DNA of 64,000 nucleotides from Methanoculleus chikugoensis. GTDB lineage: Archaea; Halobacteriota; Methanomicrobia; Methanomicrobiales; Methanoculleaceae. Location of the stretch: the NCBI RefSeq assembly GCF_019669965.1, contig NZ_AP019781.1:682001-746000 (forward strand), given 5' to 3'. The notes beneath the pieces are model-generated. The model was given only the letters and a program-made list of their open reading frames with translations. It ran no database searches and had not been told where the DNA came from. Positions 35,030 to 44,551 of this stretch are shown here, piece by piece; the stretch's first letter is position 1, and the number at the start of each line of letters is the position of its first letter. Position numbers and translations under genes: made by a program.

Positions 35030-35653
35030 TCATGTTGGGCTTTTTAGCGCTTTCATAACGGCACGAACGACCTCTGCCAATTTTTCCCTGCCCGGGGTCT
35101 GACCCCGTGTCACGCCGCTGACGATATCTATCACCATGCCTTTCGTCTTCGTCCGGTCGGGCGGCGGCATAACCACCGCAGTCCTGATCCCTTCTTTTGC
35201 GAGATCCTCGAAGTCGATCGGGACCTGGGATACGACGATGGCCCTGATGTCCGCGTGCTCAAGGATAAACCGGACTTTCTGCACCACATGGGAGCGGACA
35301 TTCCCGTGATGCAGGATGGCTACCTTGTGCTGCTCGATCTGGGCGATCTCTTTCTCCGTCAGTCCGAAATAAGCACCGAGAACGTGACCCGCAACAGGCG
35401 AATCCGCCGGAACCCCGCTCCCTGCATTGAGGACGAGCGTAGTCACGGAGAACTCCGCCCCCTCCCTCCGCAGACCGGAGGTGATGTCGCAGACCGGTTT
35501 TGTTACGTGTCTGCGGCCGGGGGACATCCCTATCACGATGACGTCCGGGGACCTGGTCTCGGAGATGGTGCCGCGCTGGGCAAGACCGCCTCCTTTTCCC
35601 ATCCCCATGCTCTCGCGGCAATCGACGACCTGAGTTACTCTTCCGATTGGCAT
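35030..35653 (-). CDS. mcrC: Methyl-coenzyme M reductase operon protein C
   Basis: Accessory protein of 207 residues found in the MCR activation complex. VTQVVDCRESMGMGKGGGLA with the conserved Cys, and VIGMSPGRRHVTKPVCDITS are the family signatures. ATG 35653 begins the family-like sequence; the long upstream extension overlaps mcrD and is rejected. Confidence 0.93.
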   Translation of the reverse strand: MPIGRVTQVVDCRESMGMGKGGGLAQRGTISETRSPDVIVIGMSPGRRHVTKPVCDITSGLRREGAEFSVTTLVLNAGSGVPADSPVAGHVLGAYFGLTEKEIAQIEQHKVAILHHGNVRSHVVQKVRFILEHADIRAIVVSQVPIDFEDLAKEGIRTAVVMPPPDRTKTKGMVIDIVSGVTRGQTPGREKLAEVVRAVMKALKSPT

Positions 35654-35654
35654 C

Positions 35655-36131
35655 TCACTTGTTTCCCTGAATGATAACGGGACCGTCTTTCTTCCTCGGA
35701 TCGACGAGCCCGAGAACTTCTCTGTCGGCATCAGGTCCGTATTTCGCGTAGTCGGACACCGTCGGCTGGGTCTTCATGAACCGCCCCTTCTGGACGGTGC
35801 AGGAGAAGTCCTTGCTCGCAAAGACTTCGTCGACCGCTTCCTCGATGGCCGGGATGTACGACTCGTCCTCGAGCTCCAGGATAACGGTTCCGACCTGTAC
35901 CTGGAGCTGGACGTCCTGGTTTCCGACACGGATGACCTTGCGGTCCGGATGGAGGTTGGGTTTCCCCCGTGCCGGACCGTAGGGAACGGTGACGGGAAGA
36001 TTCTGTCCGGTAAGAGACATCCGGAGAATCCCGCCGACCTGAACAAGCCTGTTCAGGAGTTGTTCCACCGTATCGGGTCTGAGGAATCGCGTTGAAACGA
36101 TTCGAACCTGAGGGTATATGGCTTCGGTCAT
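35655..36131 (-). CDS. mcrD: Methyl-coenzyme M reductase operon protein D
   Basis: Small accessory protein of 158 residues. YPQVRIVSTRFLRPDTVEQL, LNLPVTVPYGPARGKPNLHP-like segment and the C-terminal VFASKDFSCTVQKGRFMKTQ match McrD, which binds MCR during assembly or F430 delivery. ATG 36131 is preferred over 36137 because AAGG then has normal spacing. Confidence 0.92.
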   Translation of the reverse strand: MTEAIYPQVRIVSTRFLRPDTVEQLLNRLVQVGGILRMSLTGQNLPVTVPYGPARGKPNLHPDRKVIRVGNQDVQLQVQVGTVILELEDESYIPAIEEAVDEVFASKDFSCTVQKGRFMKTQPTVSDYAKYGPDADREVLGLVDPRKKDGPVIIQGNK

Positions 36132-36148
36132 TAGCATCCTTGTGTTAT

Positions 36149-37453
36149 TTACACACCCTGTGCGATCTGCTGGATCGGCTTGTTGAAGACGTCGACCTTT
36201 CCGTAGGTCTCGCCGTAGACCTTGGAGGTGCTCTCCGGCGAGAACATCTGCGTTCCGGCATCGAGCGCCGCCGCAGCGACCACGCACGGGATGGCGACGC
36301 CTGCGGCGTGCCTGGTCACGACGTGGTTGCCGTTGAAGATACCGGGGCCGCCGCCACCGTAGATCGAGTGGCTGAAGAACGAGAATCCGACGGCGGTACC
36401 CATGACACGGCCGTAGTCACAGCCGGGGAGACCGGTCTCGTGCTCAAGCAGGTCGTTGAAGTACAGGAGCGTCGAGGAGACTGCCTGGGCGAACCGTCCG
36501 GCACCGCAGTTGACCATGGTGGCCGCCATGGTTCCCGCGGCAGCGTAGGCGTTCCAGAGCATCGGGTCCTTCGTGTCGTAGAACTGGAAGTACCCGCCCT
36601 TCTTGCCGGGGACGATGACCTTGTCCTCGATGGCGCGCTCGACCAGACTCTGGACGACCGTACCGATGGTTCCGGTCGCACCGTTCTTCTTGACGAGCTC
36701 GTAGACCAGGTTGTTCGCGTTCAGGCCCTGGTAAGCGTACGTGAGTAACTGGGCACGCTCGAACGGTCCGATGGCGTTACCCATCTCAAACATTCCTGCC
36801 TGTTCGAAGGTGGACGAGAGTGCGGCACCCTGCATCGCGTTCTTGCCGGTCATCATGACCGTGTGGTTGACCGGGATGTTCCGGAGCGCGTAGCCGAGAC
36901 CTTCGTTGTTCTGGGGGATCGACAGAATGGACGTGACGTTGGCACCGCTCAGGTCCATCGTGTGCGGGTAGGAACCCCAGACCGCCGCCTTGATCATCGC
37001 TGCGTCGAACGCTCCGATGTTGAACTGCTCGACAAGCGCGTAGGTGGTTGCGGCTGCGACCGAGGTGATCGCGGCGTCGTAGGTGGATGCAGCCTCGAGA
37101 CGGGCCTTGGGAGCCTCGACGAGGATGAGTTTGCCGCCGCTGAACTCGCGGATCTTGGTGTCGTCACCCTCCTCGACCTGGACCATCTCCTTGATCTTTC
37201 CGATGATGGCGTCCTTGTTGCCGATGATGTCGAGGTTCATCTCACGCCCGAGGACATACCCCTTGGCTACCTTCCCGGTCTTCAGGCTCTCCTGAATACC
37301 GCCCAGGTTGACTGCAATCGTCCTCTTGGTGAGGTCGATGAGTTTCCTGGTCGCCGGGTTGATCACCGGGCTGATCTTCTCGAGCGGCACACCACTCTTC
37401 AACTGCTTGCCTGCATCATCGTACAGGTCAATAGTTTCCTTGTATTTTGCCAT
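36149..37453 (-). CDS. mcrB: Methyl-coenzyme M reductase subunit beta
   Basis: 434 residues and first gene of mcrBDCGA. KYKETIDLYDDAGKQLKSGV at the N terminus and the C-terminal FFSHSIYGGGGPGIFNGNHV, with the CoB-contacting Gly/His region, are diagnostic. GGAGG precedes the ATG. Confidence 0.97.
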   Translation of the reverse strand: MAKYKETIDLYDDAGKQLKSGVPLEKISPVINPATRKLIDLTKRTIAVNLGGIQESLKTGKVAKGYVLGREMNLDIIGNKDAIIGKIKEMVQVEEGDDTKIREFSGGKLILVEAPKARLEAASTYDAAITSVAAATTYALVEQFNIGAFDAAMIKAAVWGSYPHTMDLSGANVTSILSIPQNNEGLGYALRNIPVNHTVMMTGKNAMQGAALSSTFEQAGMFEMGNAIGPFERAQLLTYAYQGLNANNLVYELVKKNGATGTIGTVVQSLVERAIEDKVIVPGKKGGYFQFYDTKDPMLWNAYAAAGTMAATMVNCGAGRFAQAVSSTLLYFNDLLEHETGLPGCDYGRVMGTAVGFSFFSHSIYGGGGPGIFNGNHVVTRHAAGVAIPCVVAAAALDAGTQMFSPESTSKVYGETYGKVDVFNKPIQQIAQGV

Positions 37454-37584
37454 AATTTTCCTCCATTACCCTCTTTAAGTGCATGCAATCCGGGAATGTG
37501 AAATGAACACTAAAAGCATCGCTGACTGTGTCTGATGGTGACTACTGCACGTCCTCGTGGGACAAAAAGATAGTAACCTTCTCC

Positions 37585-37660
37585 GACGATATAAGCATTG
37601 CTATTTATGTCTATGATCTAATATATATCGCAAGCCCGATATTAAATATCTGCTGAAAAA
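37585..37660 (-). promoter_or_regulatory. mcr operon promoter region and long leader
   Basis: The gap 37454-37802 has no gene. Several TATA-like stretches lie on the minus strand (GCTTATATCG near 37597, CGATATATATTAG at 37618-37630, GATATTTAATATC near 37650), 130-200 bases before the mcrB ATG. A long untranslated leader is therefore likely. I cannot tell which box is used. Confidence 0.45.
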
Positions 37661-37802
37661 TTGTCGATTGCACAGAATTGTATACTTATCTTGCCTCTCC
37701 TGCCGTAACATGAGAATAGCAAAAGTTTGTTATTTTGTGCTACGTATTTTTCCCCGATCGCTCCCGCTCTCCGACGATCGGTACCGTGTATATGCAGTGC
37801 AG

Positions 37803-37808
37803 AAAAAA
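37803..37808 (-). terminator. T6 terminator after fwdC
   Basis: Six T on the minus strand eight bases after the fwdC stop, marking the end of the long fwd-hdr transcript. Confidence 0.5.
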
Positions 37809-37815
37809 GAGAGGT

Positions 37816-38622
37816 TCAGGCCTCGATCCGCTGGTAGAGTTTAGCGTAAATCGTCTGACCTTTTCGTTTCCGGTGGCGCTCTCCGAGATCGCCCTCGTAG
37901 AGGGCAAACCGCCCTTTGATGCCGTCCATATCGACGTCGACATCCTCGCGGTATACAAACCCGGGCATCATCAAGTCGATGCTGCCGAGGACGTAGATCT
38001 CGCCTTCCACCATCTGGCCGCCGAGACGGCTCTTTGCATTGCCCTTGATGACGATCTTCCCGCCTTCGGCATGGGTGGCGACATGGACATCGACATCGCC
38101 GCCGATGACGATCTCGCCGCCGTTCATGAAGGTGCCGATATCGCTTCCGGCATTGCCGATGACGGTGATCTTGCCGCCCTGCATGCCGCGCCAGTCGCCG
38201 CGGTACGCGGCGCCGAGGTAGTTCCCGGCGTTGCCGTTGATGACGAGTTCGCCGCCCTTCATGCCTGTTCCGGCAAAGGCATCGACGTTCCCGTTCACGG
38301 TGATCTTGCCGCCCTGCATCCATGCCCCGACGTACATATCGGCGTTGCCGTTGACGACGACCTCGCCGCCGGTCATCTTCATGCCGATGTACTTGACCCG
38401 GGAGAGATCGCCGCCAACGACGATCTTCGTCTCCTCAGGCGTTGCTCCGGCTTTTCCGGAGACCTCGAAGAAGTCCCCGAGCCGGTGCTGCTCGCGGCCG
38501 ACGTAGACGGGGAGGTCGGCGATCTCTTCGGCTTTCTTTCCAGCGAACGCATCGGGAGCGATGGTGTCTGCCTCGAGGTAGAGTTCGGGCTGGTTCTTTA
38601 TGGTGAGTGTAACGGTTTCCAT
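37816..38622 (-). CDS. fwdC: Formylmethanofuran dehydrogenase subunit C
   Basis: 268 residues. Seven or more repeats of the type MKGGELVINGNAGNYLGAAY and MNGGEIVIGGDVDVHVATHA form the right-handed beta-helix also seen in the C-terminal domain of glutamate synthase. Structural subunit of the CO2-reducing complex. Last gene of the operon. Confidence 0.95.
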   Translation of the reverse strand: METVTLTIKNQPELYLEADTIAPDAFAGKKAEEIADLPVYVGREQHRLGDFFEVSGKAGATPEETKIVVGGDLSRVKYIGMKMTGGEVVVNGNADMYVGAWMQGGKITVNGNVDAFAGTGMKGGELVINGNAGNYLGAAYRGDWRGMQGGKITVIGNAGSDIGTFMNGGEIVIGGDVDVHVATHAEGGKIVIKGNAKSRLGGQMVEGEIYVLGSIDLMMPGFVYREDVDVDMDGIKGRFALYEGDLGERHRKRKGQTIYAKLYQRIEA

Positions 38623-38634
38623 CCTTCTCTCTCC

Positions 38635-40341
38635 TCACTCGGTAGCATCAACCTCGATTACGTACGGGTTCGGGAGGTAGTGTCCGGTAACCTCGTAGTT
38701 GTTCAGGGTGACGGTGTAGTAGCGGAGGAACTTCTCCTTGACGTCACGCATCACCTGCGGGTTCTCGTTGACCTTTGCGTTCACCCAGAGCGTCCTCTTG
38801 TTGCCGTTCGAGACGATCTCGCGGTCCTGGATGACCTGGACGCCGGCCTTGAAGAGGTGCTCGGCGCTTCCAAACGCCTTCTCGATGTCGTCGGGTGCGT
38901 AGGGCTCGTTCGGGTTGAAGTTGAAGACCGCAACGTCCGCCTCGAGGCCGGGTGCAAGCCCGCCGTACATGTGCGCGAGGCCGAGCGATTTTGCCGGGCC
39001 GGCGCGGGTCATCTGCGCGATCTCGTAGAGGTCGAGTTCGCGGTCGATGTTGGCGAGGTTGGTCGCATCGATGACCTTGTCCTTGTGCTTGAAGGCGTCG
39101 AACTGCTGCTTCCGTGCCTCCTCGCTCATGAGCCACTTCATGATCCGCGGGTAGCGGATGAACGGCCCGGCGTTCGGGTGGTCGGTGGTCATGAAGACCC
39201 GCATGGGGTCCTTCGCGAGCAGCGCGAGTTCAAGACCGATGGCCCACTGGATGGCACAGACCTTGATGCTCGGGCTGTAGACGTAGGGCACGACACCGGA
39301 TCCGGTCTCGAGTTCCACATCGGCGTTCGCCCACTTCAGGTGGTTCAACTCGGTGAGGTGGTGCTCGAACGGCCCGTCGGCGGTCATCGTCGTCGTCTCG
39401 TCGAGCGTCACCTGACCCATATCGATGGTGAGGTTGTCGTGCGAGTTCACGTAGTCCATGATCTCCTTCGCCTTCGACTCCACGTTCGCCCAGGAGTCGC
39501 CTCCGTAGGAGTGGAACTGGACGTGAGTGTGGTGCATCACCTGGTCGCGGCCGAACTTGCTGTTCGGCTTGATGCCCTCGGAGAGCTTGAACGAGTCGAG
39601 CGTCGTCGTGTAATTGCCGGGGTTTCCGAGGTTGTTCGCATGCATGTGCATCGAGTGCGGGAGACCCAGGTACTCGTTCGCCTCGATGAGACCCTTGATG
39701 ATCTGGGCCGGGGTGATGTCGAAGTAGGGAACCGGGTCGTGAACGTTCTCGCAGTTCAGGCCCCAGGCCCAGGCTTCCGTGCCGCCGGGGTTGACGACCT
39801 TGACGGCGTAGCCCTTCGTGGCGCGAAGCAGCCAGGCGATGTAGGCTGCGGCGTTCTCGATCTCGTGGTTCTTCAGGTACTCGAGCACGAACCAGTTGTT
39901 CCCGAAGACCGGGTAGGCACCCTGGTCGAGGATCGGGGTGTCCCGCATCTCTTCGTGGGTGTGCCGGGCGTAGAGCGGCGGCATGGCCGCTTCCATCACG
40001 GTCGTGTACCCCATGCGGGCGTAGTTGTACCCGGTCCGAATCGTCGTCGGGACCGAGAACCCGCCCTGCATCCGCTCGATGCCGCTTCTTGCCTTGTAGC
40101 CGAAGAGTTTGTCTTCGGGGCGGAAGTTGCGGCCTATGTTGACCTTCGGGCCGGCAACGTGGGCGTGGATATCGACACCGCCGGCCATGACGGTCTTACC
40201 GGCGGCATCGATGACCTTCGGGCTGCTGAGAGCCGTCGTCTCGACGATCTTGCCGTCCTTGATGGCGACATCGACCCTGTCGCCCTTGATCCCCAGAACC
40301 GGGTCGAAAACGAACCCGTTCTTGATAAGATACTCTGCCAT
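38635..40341 (-). CDS. fwdA: Formylmethanofuran dehydrogenase subunit A
   Basis: 568-residue amidohydrolase-family subunit that condenses formate with methanofuran. Metal-binding motif VDIHAHVAGPKVNIGR, carboxylated-Lys region GYAVKVVNPGGTEAWAWGLN, HTHVQFHSYGGDSW and FMTTDHPNAGPFIRYP are visible. Adjacent to fwdB, whose active site passes formate to it through an internal tunnel in the known structure. Confidence 0.96.
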   Translation of the reverse strand: MAEYLIKNGFVFDPVLGIKGDRVDVAIKDGKIVETTALSSPKVIDAAGKTVMAGGVDIHAHVAGPKVNIGRNFRPEDKLFGYKARSGIERMQGGFSVPTTIRTGYNYARMGYTTVMEAAMPPLYARHTHEEMRDTPILDQGAYPVFGNNWFVLEYLKNHEIENAAAYIAWLLRATKGYAVKVVNPGGTEAWAWGLNCENVHDPVPYFDITPAQIIKGLIEANEYLGLPHSMHMHANNLGNPGNYTTTLDSFKLSEGIKPNSKFGRDQVMHHTHVQFHSYGGDSWANVESKAKEIMDYVNSHDNLTIDMGQVTLDETTTMTADGPFEHHLTELNHLKWANADVELETGSGVVPYVYSPSIKVCAIQWAIGLELALLAKDPMRVFMTTDHPNAGPFIRYPRIMKWLMSEEARKQQFDAFKHKDKVIDATNLANIDRELDLYEIAQMTRAGPAKSLGLAHMYGGLAPGLEADVAVFNFNPNEPYAPDDIEKAFGSAEHLFKAGVQVIQDREIVSNGNKRTLWVNAKVNENPQVMRDVKEKFLRYYTVTLNNYEVTGHYLPNPYVIEVDATE

Positions 40342-40344
40342 CGC

Positions 40345-41658
40345 TTACTCCCCCTGGATCTCCTTGACACGTGCAAGGACGTGTTTCAGGAACTCTTCAT
40401 CGGTCATCATGCCTTCGGGAGGCTCGACAACCTTCCTGGTCTCAATCGGCACGTTGTCCATCCGGTATGCGCATCCGCCCACCTCGACGCCGACGAAGGC
40501 GACCGGGACGTGGACCTTGCAGACCTCGGTGGTCGGGGTCTCGTGCGGGTCGATTGCGACCGACGGGCGGTCGTAGATCTTTTTGACCGAGCTGAACGGG
40601 AAGTGCGCGCCGGGGTCGCTGCCGAGGACGAAGACGGCGTCCACCTCGTCCCTGCGGAGCAGGTCGTTGGAGGTCGTCTCGCCGGGGTTGTAGCGGGCGA
40701 ATCCGCGGGAGAGGTCCACCGCATAGGGGAACCCGAAGAGCCAGCCCCAGACCTGACCGGAGCCGGTGACGTTGTAGTGCCCGCGCATCGGCATAATGGC
40801 CGCTTTCGTGTACTCGTTTAAGTCACGGGTGACCGCGATGGCCTCGTCGATGTTGTGGTTCTTCCCGAGCGACTGGGTCACACCCATGCCGAAGAAGATG
40901 ATCACGAACCGGCCGCTCTTGAGCGTCTCGGCGGCCTCGTAGATCTTCTCTTTCGGGATGCCGGCGACAACGTCGGGGAGCTGCTCGCCCTTGAACGCCA
41001 CGCGGAATGCGTTGAGGAGTTCGTAGTCGCGCCCCTGCTCGACCTGCAGGTGGACGTCCGCCACGCTTGCGGTATCGGTGGGCCGCGGGTCGACGACGAT
41101 CACTTTCCGGCCGGTATGACCCTTGCCGGTGAAGAATCCGCGGGGGAAGATCGAGTAGCGGGACATGTGCCGCGGGTGGGCGTGTGCCGGGTTGCATCCC
41201 CAGAAGAGGATCCGGTCGGCACGGTTCTTGACCTCACCGAGCGTGCAGCTCGGAATGCCGATATCCTGAACCGCGATAAGCGACGTGCCATGGCAGACGG
41301 TCGCCGTATTGTCCATGACCGCTCCGACAACCTCGCCGATCTCTGAGCCCACGGCCTGGGCTTCACAGTTCGTGGAGCTCCAGCCGTACATGAGCGGCTT
41401 CTTTGCATCGGTGAGCATCCGGGCGGTATACTCGATTGCTTCGTCGTAGGAGATCTCTTTCCAGGACCCGTCCTCCTGGCGCATGCGGGGGCGGGTGATA
41501 CGGTCCTTGGCCTGGGAGTGGAGGAACTTCTCGGCACCGATGGCGCAGGCGTTGTAGACCTCGAGGAGTTCTTTTCCATCATCGCTGACGACGACCTCGA
41601 GGTCGTCGCAGAGCGTCCCGCAGAACGGGCAGATAACGTCGGTTACAGTCCTGGTCAT
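40345..41658 (-). CDS. fwdB: Formylmethanofuran dehydrogenase subunit B (W/Mo enzyme)
   Basis: 437 residues. N-terminal [4Fe-4S] site (VICPFCGTLCDD with a later Cys in VYNACAIGAEKF) and molybdopterin domain. The metal-ligand Cys lies in LFWGCNPAHAHPRHMSRY; no in-frame TGA, so it is the Cys rather than the selenocysteine form. Reduces CO2 to formate. Tungsten versus molybdenum cannot be decided from sequence, so fwd naming is a convention. Confidence 0.94.
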   Translation of the reverse strand: MTRTVTDVICPFCGTLCDDLEVVVSDDGKELLEVYNACAIGAEKFLHSQAKDRITRPRMRQEDGSWKEISYDEAIEYTARMLTDAKKPLMYGWSSTNCEAQAVGSEIGEVVGAVMDNTATVCHGTSLIAVQDIGIPSCTLGEVKNRADRILFWGCNPAHAHPRHMSRYSIFPRGFFTGKGHTGRKVIVVDPRPTDTASVADVHLQVEQGRDYELLNAFRVAFKGEQLPDVVAGIPKEKIYEAAETLKSGRFVIIFFGMGVTQSLGKNHNIDEAIAVTRDLNEYTKAAIMPMRGHYNVTGSGQVWGWLFGFPYAVDLSRGFARYNPGETTSNDLLRRDEVDAVFVLGSDPGAHFPFSSVKKIYDRPSVAIDPHETPTTEVCKVHVPVAFVGVEVGGCAYRMDNVPIETRKVVEPPEGMMTDEEFLKHVLARVKEIQGE

Positions 41659-42056
41659 GCCAGCTCACCCCTGCAGCCCTTGCGCACTAGTTCCAGTGAG
41701 CCGAGGACGGGTTCGTTCTTGGCGACCTCCACCTCAACAGGCGTACCCTTAAACGTTGGCATGCCGGTGGAGTAGGTGTTCGGATTGACCACCATGTTTG
41801 CCCACGGCCCCATCGGTATGTATGCCACACCCGGATGAGGGCCCTGGGTCGCCTCGACCGCCTTGACGATAACACTGCCGTACTTGCTTGTGACGCGCAC
41901 GTTCGTGTTGCGGAAAGCTCCCAGCTTTTTAAAGTCCGCCGGGTCGAGTTCGATGATCCCGCAGGCGGTGGTGTAGGCGGGTTTTTCCTTCCCCGCCTCC
42001 ATGGACACCCCCTGCTGGATGGTACGACCCGTAATCAAATTCACTCTGATTGCCAT
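41655..42056 (-). CDS. fwdD: Formylmethanofuran dehydrogenase subunit D
   Basis: 133-residue molybdopterin-dinucleotide-binding subunit; VNLITGRTIQQGVSMEAGKE and GVAYIPMGPWANMVVNPNTY are typical. Overlaps fwdB by four bases. It completes the catalytic unit that FwdB lacks relative to single-chain formate dehydrogenases. Confidence 0.94.
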   Translation of the reverse strand: MAIRVNLITGRTIQQGVSMEAGKEKPAYTTACGIIELDPADFKKLGAFRNTNVRVTSKYGSVIVKAVEATQGPHPGVAYIPMGPWANMVVNPNTYSTGMPTFKGTPVEVEVAKNEPVLGSLELVRKGCRGELA

Positions 42057-42095
42057 TGTTATTTATCCCCTGTCTGTTATTGTTGGATTATTATA

Positions 42096-42521
42096 TTATC
42101 TGGCAAACTCATTGAGCGGGCTTGGGCCGAGCTCGTTGATGGTCTTGACGACGTCCGTCATGACCGATCCCCACTTTGCACCCTCCGATGCAGAGACGAA
42201 GGTCATCCTGAGACGCTTGTCGTCAAGACCGATGTTCTTGAGGACACTCTTCAAGAGGAACATCCTCTTGGCTGCCTTGTAGTTGCCCTCAAGGTAGTGG
42301 CAGTCGCCGAAGTGACACCCGGAGACCAGCACGCCGTCCGCCCCGTCCTGGAATGCCTTCAGGATGAAGAGGGGGTCGATCCGACCCGTGCACATCACGC
42401 GGATGGCACGGATATCGGGCGGGTACTGAATACGGGCGCCGCCGGCAAGATCTGCACCGGCGTAGGAACACCAGTTGCAGATGATGGCGATGATCTTGGG
42501 TTTCCAGTTCTCGTCTGCCAT
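42096..42521 (-). CDS. mvhD: MvhD-type iron-sulfur subunit linking Hdr to its electron donor
   Basis: 141 residues with a [2Fe-2S]-type Cys set (IICNWCSYAGADLAGG, VMCTGRIDPLFIL, VSGCHFGDCHYLEGN). In the Mvh-Hdr complex MvhD passes electrons from the hydrogenase to HdrA. Here it abuts hdrA and no mvhA or mvhG gene is in the window, so it may serve formate dehydrogenase or a distant hydrogenase. Confidence 0.93.
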   Translation of the reverse strand: MADENWKPKIIAIICNWCSYAGADLAGGARIQYPPDIRAIRVMCTGRIDPLFILKAFQDGADGVLVSGCHFGDCHYLEGNYKAAKRMFLLKSVLKNIGLDDKRLRMTFVSASEGAKWGSVMTDVVKTINELGPSPLNEFAR

Positions 42522-44540
42522 TTACTGTTCACCTCCGAGGAGGAATGCGTCGATCTGTGCGACGATCTGTGGGGTTGCAAAGTGCTGCATCCAGATTGCA
42601 CCGCCGGGGCAGAACCCGCCGCAGGTGCCGCAACCCTTGCACTTGGCCTCGGTGACCTGCATGACGGTGCGTCCGTCCTTCTCGACGAGCGAGAGGGCCT
42701 GGTAGGGGCACTGGTTGACACACAGTCCGCATCCGGCGCACTTGTCCTCAAGACACTGGGCGAAGTAGGGCTCGAGCTCCACCTCACCCCGGTGAATCGG
42801 GATCGACGCCGCGGATGCCGCACCCTCAGCCTGGGCGACCGTGTCAGGGATATCTTTCGGTCCCTGGCAGACACCGGCGAGGTAGACACCGGCCGTGGTG
42901 GTTCCGCACGGGTTCAGCTTCGGGTGAGCCTCAAGGAGCCAGCCGTCCTGCGAGCAGGAGACACCGAAGAGCCTGCGGGTCTTCTCGGTCTCGGCCGAGG
43001 GCTGGATGGCTGCCGCGAGCACGACCATGTCGACTTCCATGTCGATCGGCCGGCCGAGGAGCGTATCCTCCGCGTTGACGTGAAGGTTCTTGGTCACCGG
43101 ATCTTCGGTGATGTTTGCCACCCTGCCGCGGATGAATTTCGCACCCTCGTTCTGGATGCGGTAATAGAACTCCTCGTACATCTTGCCGAAGGACCGGATG
43201 TCCATGTAGAAGATGTAGGGCACCGCGCCGGGGATCTTCTCAATGATCTGGTGAGCGTGCTTGAGCGAGTACATGCAGCAGAACCGCGAGCAGTACGGCT
43301 TGCCGGTATCGGTGTTGTCACGGGAGCCTGCACAGAGGACGAACGCGATCTTCTTCGGGGTCTCGCCGTCGCTCGGGCGGACAAGGTGGCCGCCGGTCGG
43401 TCCGGACGCACAGATCAGCCGCTCGAACTCGAGCGACGTGATGACGTTGTCGTAGTTCTTGTAGCCCCACTCGAACTTCTTCTCGATGGGGTAGATGTCG
43501 TATCCCAGAGCAAGGATGGCGGTGCCGACCTTGACGGTGATGAGTTCATCCTTCGCATCGAGGTCGACCGCCTTCTTCTCGCCGCACGACTCGACGCAGA
43601 GACCGCACTTGACGCAGGCGTCGAAGTCGACGGTGTAGATCAGCGGGGAGACCTGCGGGTGGTAGATATAGATCGCCTTTCTCGGCGCCATGCCGAGTTC
43701 GAAGGGGTTCGGCTTGATGACCGGACAGACTTCGGCACAGTCGCCGCAGCCGGTACAGCCGCCGCCGACGATGCCGCGGGCTTCCGCCTCTGCCGGGGTG
43801 AGGACACCGCGTGCCTTCTTCCGGAGGGTCACATCGAAGTTGCCGATGTATCCCTCGACCGCCTCGACCTCGGTGTAGGTGAGGAGTTCGATGTTCTCGT
43901 TCCGGTAGACGTCCACCATCTTCGGGGTAAGGATACACTGCGAGCAGTCCAGCGTCGGGAAGGTCTTGTCGAGCTGGGACATCCTGCCGCCGATGGTCGG
44001 GCTCTTCTCGACGAGGTAGGTCTTGATCCCTGCGTTCGCAAGGTCGAGCGCTGCCTGCATGCCGCCGACACCGCCGCCGACGACCATCGCGGTCTTCTCG
44101 ACGGGGACGCTCTTCGGGATGAGGTCTTCGAGCAGGGACGCCTTTGCTACGGCGATCCTGACTGCATCCTTTGCCTTGGCGGTAGCCTCCTCGGGCTGGT
44201 GCATGTGCACCCACGAGTTCTGGTCGCGGATGTTCGCCATCTCGAACCGGAAGGGGTTCAGGCCGCCCGCCGCGGTTGCGTTACGGAACGTGGGTTCGTG
44301 CAGACGGGGCGTACAGGCCGCGACGACGACGCCGGTCAGGTTCTGCTCCTTGATAGCATCTGCGATCTTGTTCTGCCCGGGGGTCGAGCACATATACGCG
44401 TAGTTGTCAGCGACGACGACGTTCGGGATTGTCTTGGCGTATTCCTTTACTGCCTCGATGTCAATGGTACCCGCGATATTGGTACCACAGTGGCACAGAA
44501 AAACACCAATCCTTGCCTCTTTATTCTTGACTTCTGCCAT
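42522..44540 (-). CDS. hdrA: CoB-CoM heterodisulfide reductase subunit A
   Basis: 672-residue flavoprotein that carries out electron bifurcation. FAD site MVVGGGVGGMQAALDLANAG; Cys clusters in VFLCHCGTNIAGTID, FPTLDCSQCILTPK and GGCTGCGDCAEVCP; ferredoxin-like motifs CVKCGLCVESC, CAGCGLCVNQCP and CKGCGTCGGFCPGG. ATG 44540 follows GAGGTG; the longer form adds five residues. Lies between hdrB and mvhD. Confidence 0.96.
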   Translation of the reverse strand: MAEVKNKEARIGVFLCHCGTNIAGTIDIEAVKEYAKTIPNVVVADNYAYMCSTPGQNKIADAIKEQNLTGVVVAACTPRLHEPTFRNATAAGGLNPFRFEMANIRDQNSWVHMHQPEEATAKAKDAVRIAVAKASLLEDLIPKSVPVEKTAMVVGGGVGGMQAALDLANAGIKTYLVEKSPTIGGRMSQLDKTFPTLDCSQCILTPKMVDVYRNENIELLTYTEVEAVEGYIGNFDVTLRKKARGVLTPAEAEARGIVGGGCTGCGDCAEVCPVIKPNPFELGMAPRKAIYIYHPQVSPLIYTVDFDACVKCGLCVESCGEKKAVDLDAKDELITVKVGTAILALGYDIYPIEKKFEWGYKNYDNVITSLEFERLICASGPTGGHLVRPSDGETPKKIAFVLCAGSRDNTDTGKPYCSRFCCMYSLKHAHQIIEKIPGAVPYIFYMDIRSFGKMYEEFYYRIQNEGAKFIRGRVANITEDPVTKNLHVNAEDTLLGRPIDMEVDMVVLAAAIQPSAETEKTRRLFGVSCSQDGWLLEAHPKLNPCGTTTAGVYLAGVCQGPKDIPDTVAQAEGAASAASIPIHRGEVELEPYFAQCLEDKCAGCGLCVNQCPYQALSLVEKDGRTVMQVTEAKCKGCGTCGGFCPGGAIWMQHFATPQIVAQIDAFLLGGEQ

Positions 44541-44551
44541 GTATTTGCACC

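Noticed and set aside
37735-40821. A 1028-residue plus-strand open frame
   Set aside because: It runs antisense to fwdC and fwdA, whose products are unmistakable. GC-rich codon use leaves the opposite strand free of stops; the translation is Asp/Val/Leu-rich and has no fold signature.
40345-41658. Selenocysteine form of FwdB
   Set aside because: The active-site position is Cys (WGCNPAHAHPRH) and there is no in-frame TGA.
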